64,000 nucleotides of DNA from Sphingopyxis italica (GCF_011926545.1 NZ_JAATIT010000007.1:55587-119586), one strand, 5' to 3'; positions 46,436 to 55,336 are shown, counted from the first letter of the stretch. The notes: generated by a model not told the origin, from the sequence alone. Numbers and translations: made by a program.

Positions 46436-46530
46436 CGTCGATCCTCATGTTGCGCGCACGTCCGCTCGCTCGCGCGGTGCCGCGCAAGCCGGTCGGAGCC
46501 CGGAAAATCTGATCTTCACCTGATCTTGCC

Positions 46531-46555
46531 AACGCGGGCCGACGGCGCGAGTTGC
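46531..46555 (-). promoter_or_regulatory. Candidate EcfG-type general-stress promoter of the glycosyltransferase
   Basis: On the minus strand GCAAC, 16 bases, CGTT: one mismatch to the GGAAC-N16/17-CGTT consensus of alphaproteobacterial EcfG promoters. The -10 is about 95 bases before the start codon. Confidence 0.5.
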
Positions 46556-46641
46556 ACGAAGCGAGCGTCCGGCAGCTCCAAATTCCGGCGGAGTTAGCCC
46601 AGGTTGCGAAATCAGTGCTTGCGCCTGTTCTTCGCTCGAAC

Positions 46642-47007
46642 CTAATCTGCGGCGAGCCGCCCGATTTCGCGCAGGACGGCGTCGGTGCTGAACGGCTTGG
46701 TCAATCTTGGCGCCGAGCGAAATCGTTCGGGCAGCGCGGCGCGATCATAGCCGGTGACAAAGAGGAAAGGCACGGTCCGGTCCTCAAGCAGTTCGGCGAC
46801 GGGATAGCAATGTTCGCCATGGAGATTGACGTCGAGCAGGGCGACGTCGATGTGGTTGTCGCGCGCCGATGCCAGCGCCGGAGCCAGATCGCAGAACGGA
46901 CCCAATATCGTCGCCTCTTCGGCCTCGAGCGCCCGCGCGAGATCCGCCGCGATGAAATATTCGTCCTCGACGATCAGGATATGCTTTCCGGCAAGTGAGC
47001 GCCCCAT
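46642..47007 (-). CDS. Single-domain response regulator
   Basis: A 121-residue receiver with the acidic pocket (IVEDEY, 13-18), phospho-acceptor Asp at about 59 (ALLDVNLHG), FVTGYD and LTKPFS. No output domain. It follows the HWE kinase by 10 bases, so the two probably form a pair; single-domain receivers with HWE kinases commonly act as phosphate sinks or feed the general stress response. Confidence 0.88.
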   Translation of the reverse strand: MGRSLAGKHILIVEDEYFIAADLARALEAEEATILGPFCDLAPALASARDNHIDVALLDVNLHGEHCYPVAELLEDRTVPFLFVTGYDRAALPERFRSAPRLTKPFSTDAVLREIGRLAAD

Positions 47008-47017
47008 GGACCGACCT

Positions 47018-48064
47018 TTACCCTGTTGATACCGATCCGTCCTGCTCGGGTAGCGGAAAGGAAATCGAGCAGCGGATGCCGCCGCCCAGAAACTCGACCC
47101 GGGTTTCGGCGCCCAATCGATACGGAAGCGCGTCCTTGATCAACTCCATGCCAAACCCCCGATAGGTGGGTCGAACGGGAATGGCGGGAACGCCCTGTTC
47201 GGTCCATGTAAAGTCGAGCACGCGATCGCCGCCATAACCTATGTTGGTGGTCCAGCCTATGTTCAAATGGCCGCCTGGGACGCGAAGCGCCCCATATTTT
47301 AGAGCGTTTGTCGTGAGTTCGTGAAAAGCGAGCGCCAGCGATTCCGCCTGGAGCGGCGTGAGCCCGACGTCGGGCCCCCCGATCGCGAGCAGCGGGCCGT
47401 CCTGCACGCCCGCGTTGAGCAATTCGTCGCGGATCAGATTTTGCAGGTCGATGGATCCTGCGGGATGCTGCGCCAGAATGACTTGGGTGCGGGCAAGCGA
47501 GTCGAGCCGTCCCCGGAAATGTTCGGCGATCTCTTCGATCGGGCGTTCGCCTTCGACGGTTCGGGAGAAAACCGATCGCACCACCGTCAATATGTTGCGC
47601 ACGCGGTGCTGCAGTTCGCCGACCAGTCCTTGCAGCCGCGCCTCGCTTTCGCGCAAGACGTGCTCGGCCTCCTTGCGGGCCTTGATGTCCATGCTCATGC
47701 CGGTCCAGTTGCGGACGCTTCCGTCCTCGGCGCGGAGCGGCACGATGTACAGGCGGCTCCATCGATACCCGCCCCCCTCGACCTGGAGCCGCGCCTCGAT
47801 GTCGATGCTGCACCCGCGCGCCACCGCGGCGCGCCACTGATGCCGGATATCGCGGCGCTCGTCGGGGTGGATCGCCGCAACCCAACCGCGATCGAGAAGG
47901 TCGGCAAGCGATTGACCGGTCAGGCGCCGCCATGCGGGACTGTCCGAAACGACGATGCCGCGCGCGTCGGTCTCCCAAACCGCTTGCGCGATGCGGTCGA
48001 CCAGCGCCCGCGCACCGGTCTCCGCCTGGCAAGCCATGTCCCGATCGGAAGGATGTTCGGTCAT
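47018..48064 (-). CDS. PAS-containing HWE-family histidine kinase
   Basis: A 348-residue protein. The PAS/PAC domain (about 25-150) is followed by the HWE core: LQHRVRNILTVVRSVFSRTV with the phospho-His, LAFHELTTNALKYGAL and the W-x-E-x motif in FTWTEQG. No membrane segment, so it senses a cytoplasmic cue. An ATG at 48064 is used; the longer frame starts only with a TTG. HWE kinases often control PhyR/EcfG; neither gene is in the window. Confidence 0.88.
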   Translation of the reverse strand: MTEHPSDRDMACQAETGARALVDRIAQAVWETDARGIVVSDSPAWRRLTGQSLADLLDRGWVAAIHPDERRDIRHQWRAAVARGCSIDIEARLQVEGGGYRWSRLYIVPLRAEDGSVRNWTGMSMDIKARKEAEHVLRESEARLQGLVGELQHRVRNILTVVRSVFSRTVEGERPIEEIAEHFRGRLDSLARTQVILAQHPAGSIDLQNLIRDELLNAGVQDGPLLAIGGPDVGLTPLQAESLALAFHELTTNALKYGALRVPGGHLNIGWTTNIGYGGDRVLDFTWTEQGVPAIPVRPTYRGFGMELIKDALPYRLGAETRVEFLGGGIRCSISFPLPEQDGSVSTG

Positions 48065-48127
48065 GTCGCGTAACCCGTCACAAAACAATATTCGCGAACA
48101 CCGCGGGGCTGGCGTTCCGGATCGCGG

Positions 48128-48895
48128 CTAGGCGCCCGCCATTACGCCGCGGTCGTGCATGGTGGCATCTGGAGAATGGAGGTAGAGATCGCTGAAGTCG
48201 GCGAGGTCGCGGAGACGGTCGAGATTGCCGATGCGAATGCGCCGCCCCGCGCGCGCGACCGCCCCCGCGCGTTCCAGCTCCTTCAGCGTGCGGTTGATAT
48301 GCACCGGCGTCAGCCCGAGCAGATCGGCGAGTTGCTCCTGCGTTACCGGAAGGTCGCTTTCGACGAGGCTCGTGGCGCTGATCGCAAGGCGGTAGTGAAT
48401 TTCGCAGATCAGGTGGGCGAGCCGCGCGAGCGCGTTGCGCCGCCCGATGTTGAGCAACCATTCGCGGCCGATCGACGCCTCGATCAATATGTCGACGACG
48501 ACCGCGCGCGACAGCGACGGGCGCGCCATGATCAGCCGCTCGATCTCCCGGTTGGGGATCACCGCCAGTTCGACGGGATTCAGCGCCTGAACCGTATGAT
48601 CGGCGCGGGTCAAATAGAGCGATTGAAAATCGAGCGGGTCGCCCGGCAGCTTGAGCGCGACGATCTGCCGCCCGCCGTCGCCGGTCATTTTATGCCGATA
48701 GGCGAAGCCCGAAAGGAGGATGGGGCAAATGTCGCACCGCTCGCCTTCCCGAATGATGACGCTGCCCGCGTCGAGGCGGCGCAGCGAAAAGGGAAGCGCC
48801 GCGATCGCATTCTGGTCGTCGGTCGAAAGAAGGCTGTGGCTCAAAAGCTTTCTGAGCAGGAAGTCGAGGCCGCGGGGGGCAAGTTCGGGGGGCAC
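48128..48895 (-). CDS. Crp/Fnr-family transcriptional regulator
   Basis: About 255 residues. A cyclic-nucleotide-like beta barrel (LDAGSVIIREGERCDICPILLSGFAYRHKM) and a Crp-type helix-turn-helix (VTQEQLADLLGLTPVHINRTLKELERAGAV). Ligand unknown; no Fnr cysteine cluster is seen. The start is uncertain: a GTG at 48895 overlaps the stop of a short upstream ORF, and the frame remains open further upstream to 49066 but without a good start. Confidence 0.85.
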   Translation of the reverse strand: MPPELAPRGLDFLLRKLLSHSLLSTDDQNAIAALPFSLRRLDAGSVIIREGERCDICPILLSGFAYRHKMTGDGGRQIVALKLPGDPLDFQSLYLTRADHTVQALNPVELAVIPNREIERLIMARPSLSRAVVVDILIEASIGREWLLNIGRRNALARLAHLICEIHYRLAISATSLVESDLPVTQEQLADLLGLTPVHINRTLKELERAGAVARAGRRIRIGNLDRLRDLADFSDLYLHSPDATMHDRGVMAGA

Positions 48896-48966
48896 TATAA
48901 AATCCAGGCTCGCAAACCGGAGAGGCGGTGGTCCAGGGCGTCCTTGCCCGAATGATGATTCGTCAT
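48895..48966 (-). CDS. Possible leader peptide coupled to the Crp/Fnr gene
   Basis: A 23-codon ORF (begins MTNHHSGKDALDHRLSG) with a good ribosome site (GAAGGA, 6 bases) ends at TAG whose last base is the first base of the regulator's GTG. Such an overlap suggests translational coupling. It is short, so it could be chance or mark a frameshift joining the two frames. Confidence 0.4.
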   Translation of the reverse strand: MTNHHSGKDALDHRLSGLRAWIL

Positions 48967-49125
48967 CGTGTGTCCTTCGCGCGTTACCACTAAAGGACGC
49001 GCGCGCCGCGCGAGGGTTGCGGCGGAGCAGGATATGCCGGTCGGCTTTTTCCGCCGCGCTTATCACAGATTATATTCGGAAAGGCGGAATCCATCTCGCG
49101 ACCGACGGCGCTCGGCGGGGACGCG

Positions 49126-49330
49126 CTATGCGCGGCGGACTCGGCCGGGCAGTTTTTCAACGAGCGTATCAAGGGAGGTTTCCGCTTCGAGCGCGACCCC
49201 GACCAAAGGCGCTTCGGGCCGAAAGCTGGACCCCGCGCATGAGGCGGGACGCCAGCGGCGGCGGTTCGCGCGCGGCGTCGGCCGCGTCCCGGGCGACGTT
49301 GCCGGTGCAACCGTGCGGCGGTGGGCTCAA
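49126..49330 (-). pseudogene. Possible frameshifted small gene
   Basis: Two overlapping reading frames make protein-like sense in turn: GCTGNVARDAADAAREPPPL, and after one shift APLVGVALEAETSLDTLVEK ending in a stop at 49126. Together they would form a protein of about 65 residues starting near a TTG at 49330. Neither frame alone does so. This is the only content seen in the 600-base gap 48967-49570 apart from possible promoters. Weak call. Confidence 0.25.
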
Positions 49331-49570
49331 AAATATAGGACGACATAATCAGGTGCTTGCACGTCGTGGCAGGATTCTCACCGGGATTTATGACTTAGGT
49401 TAGGGCCTTTTCGCCGAAAATCCTGTATGGAGACGTCGATAGCTGCGGTCCCACCCAGATCGGCTTTGCGTGGTTCCGGCAATATCCGCGGTGTCCCGTT
49501 GTTACGGCCAGCCGATCGAAGACATGCCGAGAGTTGGGTCGCACCTGCTCCCGACAGTAGGAGCAGCGCC

Positions 49571-49858
49571 ATGCGTCCCTTTCATATGATATTGCAGGAT
49601 GCGGCCGGCACCCGACTGCGGCGCGTCGATTTCCACGCCGAGGGGCCCGATCATGCCTTCCAGATCGCCCGCAACGAGAGCGACGGCGTCCATGTCGAAT
49701 TGTGGCAGGGCGCGACGCTGTTGGCGCGGATGACCAAATCGGGCGCCAATATCTGGAAGCTGCTTCCGACCACGAACATGATCATCGGAAACGAGGAGCG
49801 CGTGGCGACCCGGCGCGTGCATGAACATGTGCGGATGGGCCCCGCGCCCGTTTCATAA
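49571..49858 (+). CDS. Small hypothetical protein (DUF6894-like)
   Basis: A 95-residue protein that begins MRPFHMILQDAAGTRLRRVDFHAEGPDHAFQIA, a small alpha/beta pattern often seen in short alphaproteobacterial stress proteins, but I do not claim the family firmly. Preceded by GGAGCAGCGCC. It stands alone between the regulator and the SDR gene. Confidence 0.6.
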   Translation: MRPFHMILQDAAGTRLRRVDFHAEGPDHAFQIARNESDGVHVELWQGATLLARMTKSGANIWKLLPTTNMIIGNEERVATRRVHEHVRMGPAPVS

Positions 49859-49905
49859 CCTGCATCAGATAATCGCGAAAAAACGCCGCGGTCCTCGATC
49901 GGCGG

Positions 49906-49931
49906 GGAACTTCGGCGTCGTTCCGCACGTC
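49906..49931 (+). promoter_or_regulatory. Candidate EcfG-type promoter before the SDR gene
   Basis: GGAAC, 17 bases, CGTC: the -35 is perfect and the -10 has one mismatch to CGTT. It lies about 70 bases before the start codon of the SDR. Confidence 0.4.
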
Positions 49932-49998
49932 GCTCAGCAGAGAGGGAGCATGCCGCAGTGCGCCCTGCGAAGCGCGCGCGAGACAAGTGGAGCCCGAA

Positions 49999-50754
49999 AT
50001 GATCGACGAACAGGATGCCCATACCGAGCGGCCGGGCCTTGACGGCCGCAAGGCGATCATCACCGGCGGCACGACCGGGATCGGTCGCGCGATCGCCGTG
50101 CTCTTGGCAAGCTATGGCGTCCGCGTCTTCATCTGCGGCCGGACGCCCGAGCATCTGGGCGACGCGCTGAAGCGCATCGACGAGGTGGGAGAGGGCGACG
50201 GCATCAATGTCGACCTGTCGATCGCAGAAGATGTCGACCGCTTTTTCGAGGCCGCAAAGGCCTATCTTGGCGAGATCGACATTGCAGTCATCAACGCCGC
50301 GATTCCGGCGTCGGCGCTGGCCGACAGCGGCGAGAGCGAGGCGCGCTACCAGCTTGAAACCGACCTCACCGCCTATCTGATCTGCGCGCAGGAAGCGGCG
50401 CGGTGCATGTCGGCGGGAAGCGACATCGTCTTCATCGGATCGATGTCGGCGGTGTCGAAAGGGCCGGGCAGTTCGGTCTATGTCGCGGCCAAGTCCGGCA
50501 TCCAGGGCTTCGTCCCGTCGTTCCGCAAGGAGCTTGCCGAACAGGACATCAAGGTCGGGCTTATCGAGCCCGGCTTCACCGGCGCCGATTTTCAATATCC
50601 CGAGTTTCCGCCTGAAAAGCAGCGTGAGTTGATCAACGTCGACAAGATGCTGCGCGCCGAGGACATCGCGGTCGCGACGCATTTCATGCTCACCCAGCCG
50701 CGCCGCACGGCCGTCTCGCTGATGCGCGTCGAAACGCGGCTCGGACATCCCTGA
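49999..50754 (+). CDS. Short-chain dehydrogenase/reductase
   Basis: A 251-residue Rossmann enzyme: AIITGGTTGIGRAIA (cofactor), CGRTPE (NADP-type acceptor region), INAAI, FIGSMSA with catalytic Ser and YVAAK with Tyr and Lys. The substrate is unknown. GGAG lies 8 bases before the ATG; the ORF could extend to a GTG at 49987. It opens a plus-strand series of stress-type genes. Confidence 0.88.
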   Translation: MIDEQDAHTERPGLDGRKAIITGGTTGIGRAIAVLLASYGVRVFICGRTPEHLGDALKRIDEVGEGDGINVDLSIAEDVDRFFEAAKAYLGEIDIAVINAAIPASALADSGESEARYQLETDLTAYLICAQEAARCMSAGSDIVFIGSMSAVSKGPGSSVYVAAKSGIQGFVPSFRKELAEQDIKVGLIEPGFTGADFQYPEFPPEKQRELINVDKMLRAEDIAVATHFMLTQPRRTAVSLMRVETRLGHP

Positions 50755-50837
50755 CGATGCGCGCGGCGACCGATCGATCGAAATCCTGATCTATGTTTGC
50801 TTCCGGTAAATTGGATGCCGCGACCGCGCCGAGCCAC

Positions 50838-50862
50838 GGAACTTTGGGTAGGGGGCCTCGTT
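50838..50862 (+). promoter_or_regulatory. EcfG-type general-stress promoter (perfect consensus)
   Basis: GGAAC-N16-CGTT, an exact match to the alphaproteobacterial EcfG consensus with the correct spacing, 38 bases before the TTG start of the DUF4142 lipoprotein. Confidence 0.75.
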
Positions 50863-50900
50863 GCTTGGTCGAGCGGGCGGGCACGATTGGGAGACGTTCG

Positions 50901-51485
50901 TTGAAAAAATTCACTCTTCTGGCGGCCACCGCCATGCTTTCGGCTTGCGGCGGCGGCGACACCCAGGCGCCGCCCGCGGATACGTCGACAACCGACACCA
51001 CCATGCAAACGCCCGCACCCGCGGCTGCGGCTGCAACGCCGACCGATGCGGCGGGCTATGTCGCCAAGGCCGGAGCCGGTGACATGTGGGAGATCGAATC
51101 CTCCAAGGCCCTGCGCGCCAAGTCGCAGCGCGACGATGTGAAGGCCTTTGCGCAGATGATGATCGACAATCATGGCGAGTCCACGGCCAAGGTGAAAGCG
51201 GCGGCGGATGCCGCTTCGATCACGGTGCCGCCGCCCGCGCTCGACCCCGAACAGCAAAGGATGCTCGACGAGATCAAGGCGGCCGACGCCGCGAGTATCG
51301 ATGCCGTCTATATTCGTAACCAGCAGGCGGCGCATGACGCGGCCCTCGCCCTGCACCGCGCCTATGCGACGGGCGGCGACACGCCCGGCCTGAAGGCCGC
51401 GGCGGGCGAGATCGTGCCGGTGATCGAAAAGCATATCGCCGAGTTGCAGAAGCTGGCGCGGGCGGGGCCGGCCAATGCCGGGTGA
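50901..51485 (+). CDS. DUF4142 lipoprotein
   Basis: A 194-residue protein. The lipobox (AMLSACGGG) follows a short basic N-terminus. The DUF4142 helical domain runs from AAGYVAKAGAGDMWEIESSKALRAKSQRDDVKAFAQMMIDNH to the end, a ferritin-like four-helix pattern. The TTG start with GGGAG 8 bases upstream gives the signal peptide. DUF4142 proteins are typical members of the alphaproteobacterial stress regulon; their biochemistry is unknown. Confidence 0.88.
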   Translation: MKKFTLLAATAMLSACGGGDTQAPPADTSTTDTTMQTPAPAAAAATPTDAAGYVAKAGAGDMWEIESSKALRAKSQRDDVKAFAQMMIDNHGESTAKVKAAADAASITVPPPALDPEQQRMLDEIKAADAASIDAVYIRNQQAAHDAALALHRAYATGGDTPGLKAAAGEIVPVIEKHIAELQKLARAGPANAG

Positions 51486-51843
51486 CGCGACACCGCGCGG
51501 CCCGCTCGGTGACGCCCGCCCCGACGCGCAGGAGCGCCCGGTCGCTCCGACGCCGGGATCGCTGAAGCCCGAGAAGGTCGAGGATCGCGACAATGTCGGT
51601 ACGGTCCGGTCGGAGGACTATCCGGAGGATCGGCGCGCGAAGCTCGATGAAGCCGACGCGAACCGCGGCCATCGGCCCGGCAAGGGAAGCGGACCCGTCA
51701 CCGGCAGCGGGGCGGGCGCCGGCGGAAAGGGCAACCCCGAGGATTTCGATGCCGACCCGCAGGGCGGCGGCGGTCAAGCTCCGATCCCCACCGACCGCGG
51801 TCCGAAGGAGGGCGCCGACGCGCCGATAGGCGGCAGCCGGTAG
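51475..51843 (+). CDS. Low-complexity hydrophilic hypothetical protein
   Basis: A 122-residue protein rich in Gly, Pro, Asp, Arg and Lys, without a hydrophobic core, probably disordered, like hydrophilin-type stress proteins. It overlaps the DUF4142 gene by 11 bases and GGGG stands before its ATG, so it is probably co-expressed from the same EcfG-like promoter. Confidence 0.55.
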   Translation: MPGDATPRGPLGDARPDAQERPVAPTPGSLKPEKVEDRDNVGTVRSEDYPEDRRAKLDEADANRGHRPGKGSGPVTGSGAGAGGKGNPEDFDADPQGGGGQAPIPTDRGPKEGADAPIGGSR

Positions 51844-51939
51844 TCCTGGGGCGTTCCGTCTTGCTCGCTCCGTAAACAGGCGCCTCGATCGCGGTGCCGC
51901 CATCAACGACGCCCGGCACGCGCCGGGCGGGAGGAAATC

Positions 51940-52605
51940 ATGTCCTATTTCACCCATCGAACGAATCCGGATCCGTTTCTGCTCGCGGCGGCGGGAGTCG
52001 GATTGGCAGCGGCCGGTGTCGGCCTCGCGCTTTGGCAACGCCGGCGAAACGCGGATCGGCCCGCTTTTCCCACCGACGCGCCGCACTGGACCAAGGAACG
52101 GAAATCCGATCGCGCGCTCTTCGGCAAGTCGCTGCTGATCAATCGCCCGCGCGAAGAGCTGTTCGCGGCGTGGGATGCGAAGCGTTTTCCCGAGTTCATG
52201 GAAAATGTCGTCGCGGTCGAAGAGGCCGGCGACGGCGTGTCCAAATGGACGATCAAGGCGCCTGCGGGGCGCGAAGTCACGCTGGTGAACCGCATCACCG
52301 AAACGATCCCCGGCGAATCGATCTTCTGGCAGAGCACGCCCGAGTCCGACATCGCCAACAGTGGCGAGGTTCGCTTCACCGATGCTCCCAACGGGCGCGG
52401 GACCTATGTCAGTCTGATCCTCGCCTATGACCCTCCGGGCGGGACGCTCGGCCGCCTGGGCGCGAAGCTGCTCCAGCGCGAGCCCGAGGTGCAGGCGCGG
52501 CGCGACCTCCACCGCTTCAAGCAGCTCATGGAAACGGGCGAGGTGACGAGCAACGCGTCGCCGTCCGCCCGCTCGTCCGAAACCGCCACACAGCCCCATA
52601 TCTAA
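51940..52605 (+). CDS. Membrane-anchored SRPBCC (START-like) protein
   Basis: A 221-residue protein with one membrane helix near the start (FLLAAAGVGLAAAGVGLALW) and an SRPBCC hydrophobic-ligand fold (SLLINRPREELFAAWDAKRFPEFMENVVAVEE; WTIKAPAGREVTLVNRI). Similar polyketide-cyclase-like proteins are frequent in stress clusters; the ligand is not known. AGGAG precedes the ATG. The ADH follows 10 bases later, so the two are in one operon. Confidence 0.8.
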   Translation: MSYFTHRTNPDPFLLAAAGVGLAAAGVGLALWQRRRNADRPAFPTDAPHWTKERKSDRALFGKSLLINRPREELFAAWDAKRFPEFMENVVAVEEAGDGVSKWTIKAPAGREVTLVNRITETIPGESIFWQSTPESDIANSGEVRFTDAPNGRGTYVSLILAYDPPGGTLGRLGAKLLQREPEVQARRDLHRFKQLMETGEVTSNASPSARSSETATQPHI

Positions 52606-52615
52606 GGAGAAGGCC

Positions 52616-53833
52616 ATGCGCGCCGTAACCTGGCAGGGACGCCACAAGATCAGCGTCGAAACCGTCCCCGATCCCGAAATCGTCAATCCGCGCGATGCGA
52701 TCCTGCGCGTCACCTCGACCGCGATCTGCGGTTCGGACCTCCATCTCTACGACGGCTATATCCCGGGAATGCGCGCGGGGGACATCGTCGGGCACGAGTT
52801 CATGGGCGAGGTCGTCGAAACCGGCGCCGGCTCGACGCTGAAGAAGGGGCAGCGCGTCGTCGTTCCCTTCACGATCAGCTGCGGCCAATGCTTCTTTTGC
52901 GAGCGGCAGCAATTTAGCGCGTGCGACAACAGCAACCCGAGCGAGACGCGCGACGCGTCCGAATTGATGATGGGCCATGCGATGGGCGCCGCCTTCGGCT
53001 ATGCGCATCTGACCGGCGGCTATGCCGGCGGACAGGCCGAATATGTGCGCGTGCCCTATTCGGATGTCGGCCCGGTCGTGATTCCCGACGACCTGTCCGA
53101 CGACGACGTCCTCTTCCTGTCCGATATTCTGCCCACCGGATGGCAGGCGGCGGTCAACGCCGACATCGAGCCCGGCGATACGGTCGCGGTGTGGGGCTGC
53201 GGCCCGGTCGGGCTGTTCACGATCCAGGCCGCGCTGTTGCTCGGCGCGGAGCGGGTGATCGCGATCGACCATTTCCCGACCCGCCTCGCGCTCGCGCGCA
53301 AATATGGCGCCGAGGTGCTCGACTATCGCGAGGTCGACGTGCGCGAAGCGCTCGACGAAATGACCGGCGGGATCGGCCCCGACGCCTGCATCGACTGCGT
53401 CGGCATGGAAAGCCACGGCTTCACCGTCGACAATGTTCTCGATCAGGTGAAGGCCAAATTCTATCTCGGGACCGAGCGCCCGCATGCGCTGCGTCAGGCG
53501 ATCCTCGCCTGCCGCAAGGGCGGGCGGCTCTCGATCCCCGGCGTCTATGGCGGCTTCACCGATAAATTCCCGCTCGGGCAGCTGATGGAAAAGGGCCTGA
53601 CCGTGAAGAGCGGCCAGACGCATGTGCAGCGTTATACGGGCGAGCTTCTGGACATGATCCGCGACGGCAAGTTCGACACCGTCTCGCTGATTTCGCACCA
53701 CGCCCCGCTCGAAGATGCCGCCGAAATGTACAGGCACTGGCACGATGAGCAGAACAGCTACACCAAGATCGTCCTCAAGCCGGGCCTTCCGAAAGGTGCG
53801 ATCGAGGCGGTGCAGGAGATGGCGCACGCCTGA
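52616..53833 (+). CDS. Zinc-dependent alcohol dehydrogenase (glutathione-independent formaldehyde dehydrogenase-like)
   Basis: A 405-residue medium-chain dehydrogenase. ICGSDLHLYDG and GHEFMGEVVE hold catalytic zinc ligands, CGQCFFCERQQFSAC the structural zinc, and VAVWGCGPVGLFTIQAALLLGAERVIAID the NAD-binding fold. The family's substrates range from formaldehyde to polyols, so I do not assign one. AAGGAGA lies before the ATG. Confidence 0.92.
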   Translation: MRAVTWQGRHKISVETVPDPEIVNPRDAILRVTSTAICGSDLHLYDGYIPGMRAGDIVGHEFMGEVVETGAGSTLKKGQRVVVPFTISCGQCFFCERQQFSACDNSNPSETRDASELMMGHAMGAAFGYAHLTGGYAGGQAEYVRVPYSDVGPVVIPDDLSDDDVLFLSDILPTGWQAAVNADIEPGDTVAVWGCGPVGLFTIQAALLLGAERVIAIDHFPTRLALARKYGAEVLDYREVDVREALDEMTGGIGPDACIDCVGMESHGFTVDNVLDQVKAKFYLGTERPHALRQAILACRKGGRLSIPGVYGGFTDKFPLGQLMEKGLTVKSGQTHVQRYTGELLDMIRDGKFDTVSLISHHAPLEDAAEMYRHWHDEQNSYTKIVLKPGLPKGAIEAVQEMAHA

Positions 53834-53907
53834 GCCGGTTCGTTTGGACTTGCTTATCGGCGCGCGGCAAAACATTCTGGGCGTGGGGGCCCCAGACAGG
53901 ATTCTGC

Positions 53908-55215
53908 ATGCTCAATTGCCGACCCGATCAGACGCCGCTTCGTATCCTTGGCGAGAAACTGACGGCGGATCCGTCGCGAGTCGTGCTGCGGCCCTTTCAC
54001 CTCGCATGGCAGTCGAGCGTTTCGGAACCCTCGCGTTCGGCGCAACTGGTCGAGGATCTGTTGCGGCTCGACGAGGATCAGGCCGAACTCGAGCTCGGCC
54101 TCGTCTGGAAGGATTTTTCGGAGCGGCACTGGCAGATCGGCCGCATCTTCGACGACCGTTTCGCCGAGATCGCCGAGGATCTGATGCTCGACGCGGGCGC
54201 GATTTCGTCGGTCAAGCGCCGGCTGATCGGCGCCTATTTCTGCCACGAATACAGCTACGCCGCAGCGGCGCTGATGAACCCGAGCATCGTCCTGCATCCC
54301 GACCAGAGCGGCCTCGACCGCGACCAGCTGCGCTTCGTCATGTCGATGCGCGCGGTGGGTGAGGGGCATATCAGTTCGATCGCGTTTCGCGAGGGGATCG
54401 TCGGCCCCGATGGCGACTTCAGCCTGTGGCCGCAGTCGGGCCCCGCGATGGCGGCGGTCGCCGACGACCGGCATCATCTCGAGCCAGCGGACGCGGTGAC
54501 CGTTCACCGGCAACCCGACAGCCCGATCTCGAACAGCGTGCTGTTTCCGGTCACCGAAGCGCAGCGCAACGGGCTCGAGGATCTGCGGCTGGTGCGGTTC
54601 GCGCACGACGACGGCAGCACCGAATATCTCGGCACCTATACGGCCTATTCGGGCCATTCCATCCGTTCCGAATTGCTGCGCACCAATGATTTCGCGAGCT
54701 TCTGCCTCGAACCGCTTTCGGGCCGCGCCGCGCGCAACAAGGGGATGGCGCTGTTTCCGAGGAAGGTCGGCGGCCGTTATCTGACGGTCGGGCGGCAGGA
54801 TGGCAAGAATATCACGCTGCTCGCCTCCGACAGCCTGACCGACTGGGACGACGAGGGACGGCCGCTGCTGAGCCCGGCCTTCCCGTGGGAGCTCGTCCAG
54901 ATGGGCAATTGCGGCAGTCCGATCGAATGCGACGAGGGATGGATATTGCTGACCCACGGCGTCGGGGCGATGCGCAAATACAGCCTCGGCGCGGCGCTGC
55001 TCGACAAGGATGATCCGTCGAAAATCCTTGGGCGGACCGCCTGTCCGATCCTCTCGGCCGCTGAAAGTGACCGCGAAGGCTATGTGCCCAATGTGGTCTA
55101 TACCTGCGGCGCGCTGGCGACCGGAAACGAGCTTTTCATTCCTTATGGCATATCGGACAGCGCGATCGGTTTCGCGACGACGACCGTTCCCGATCTGCTC
55201 CGGTCGATGGTTTAG
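53908..55215 (+). CDS. GH130-family (mannoside phosphorylase-like) protein, long form
   Basis: 435 residues. An extra N-terminal helical region of about 125 residues precedes a five-bladed propeller. FVMSMRAVGEGHISSIAFR and NGLEDLRLVRF (with the conserved Asp of GH130) are family motifs; VGRQDGKNITLLASDSLTDW and NCGSPIECDEGWILLTHGVG follow. GH130 enzymes phosphorolyse or hydrolyse beta-mannosides. It stands next to a second GH130 gene and 7.5 kb from the GT4 fusion. Confidence 0.88.
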   Translation: MLNCRPDQTPLRILGEKLTADPSRVVLRPFHLAWQSSVSEPSRSAQLVEDLLRLDEDQAELELGLVWKDFSERHWQIGRIFDDRFAEIAEDLMLDAGAISSVKRRLIGAYFCHEYSYAAAALMNPSIVLHPDQSGLDRDQLRFVMSMRAVGEGHISSIAFREGIVGPDGDFSLWPQSGPAMAAVADDRHHLEPADAVTVHRQPDSPISNSVLFPVTEAQRNGLEDLRLVRFAHDDGSTEYLGTYTAYSGHSIRSELLRTNDFASFCLEPLSGRAARNKGMALFPRKVGGRYLTVGRQDGKNITLLASDSLTDWDDEGRPLLSPAFPWELVQMGNCGSPIECDEGWILLTHGVGAMRKYSLGAALLDKDDPSKILGRTACPILSAAESDREGYVPNVVYTCGALATGNELFIPYGISDSAIGFATTTVPDLLRSMV

Positions 55216-55277
55216 CTCCGCGATATTGCCGCAAGTTATAAAAGCCGCCGGAAAAACCCTGCGGGCCTTCGATTTCC

Positions 55278-55303
55278 GCAACTTCCCGAACCAGCGGCGC
55301 GTT
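55278..55303 (+). promoter_or_regulatory. Candidate EcfG-type promoter before the hemerythrin gene
   Basis: GCAAC, 17 bases, CGTT: one mismatch to consensus, about 34 bases before the start codon. Confidence 0.5.
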
Positions 55304-55336
55304 GACAGGCGAGGGCCCATTTCCACGGAGATCATC

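Noticed and set aside
48996..49020. GCAAC-N16-CGTC on the minus strand before the Crp/Fnr regulator
   Set aside because: Two mismatches to the EcfG consensus; too weak to list as a promoter in a GC-rich genome.
48968..49348. 126-codon plus-strand frame
   Set aside because: Arginine-rich composition without start signal, typical of a non-coding frame in high-GC DNA.
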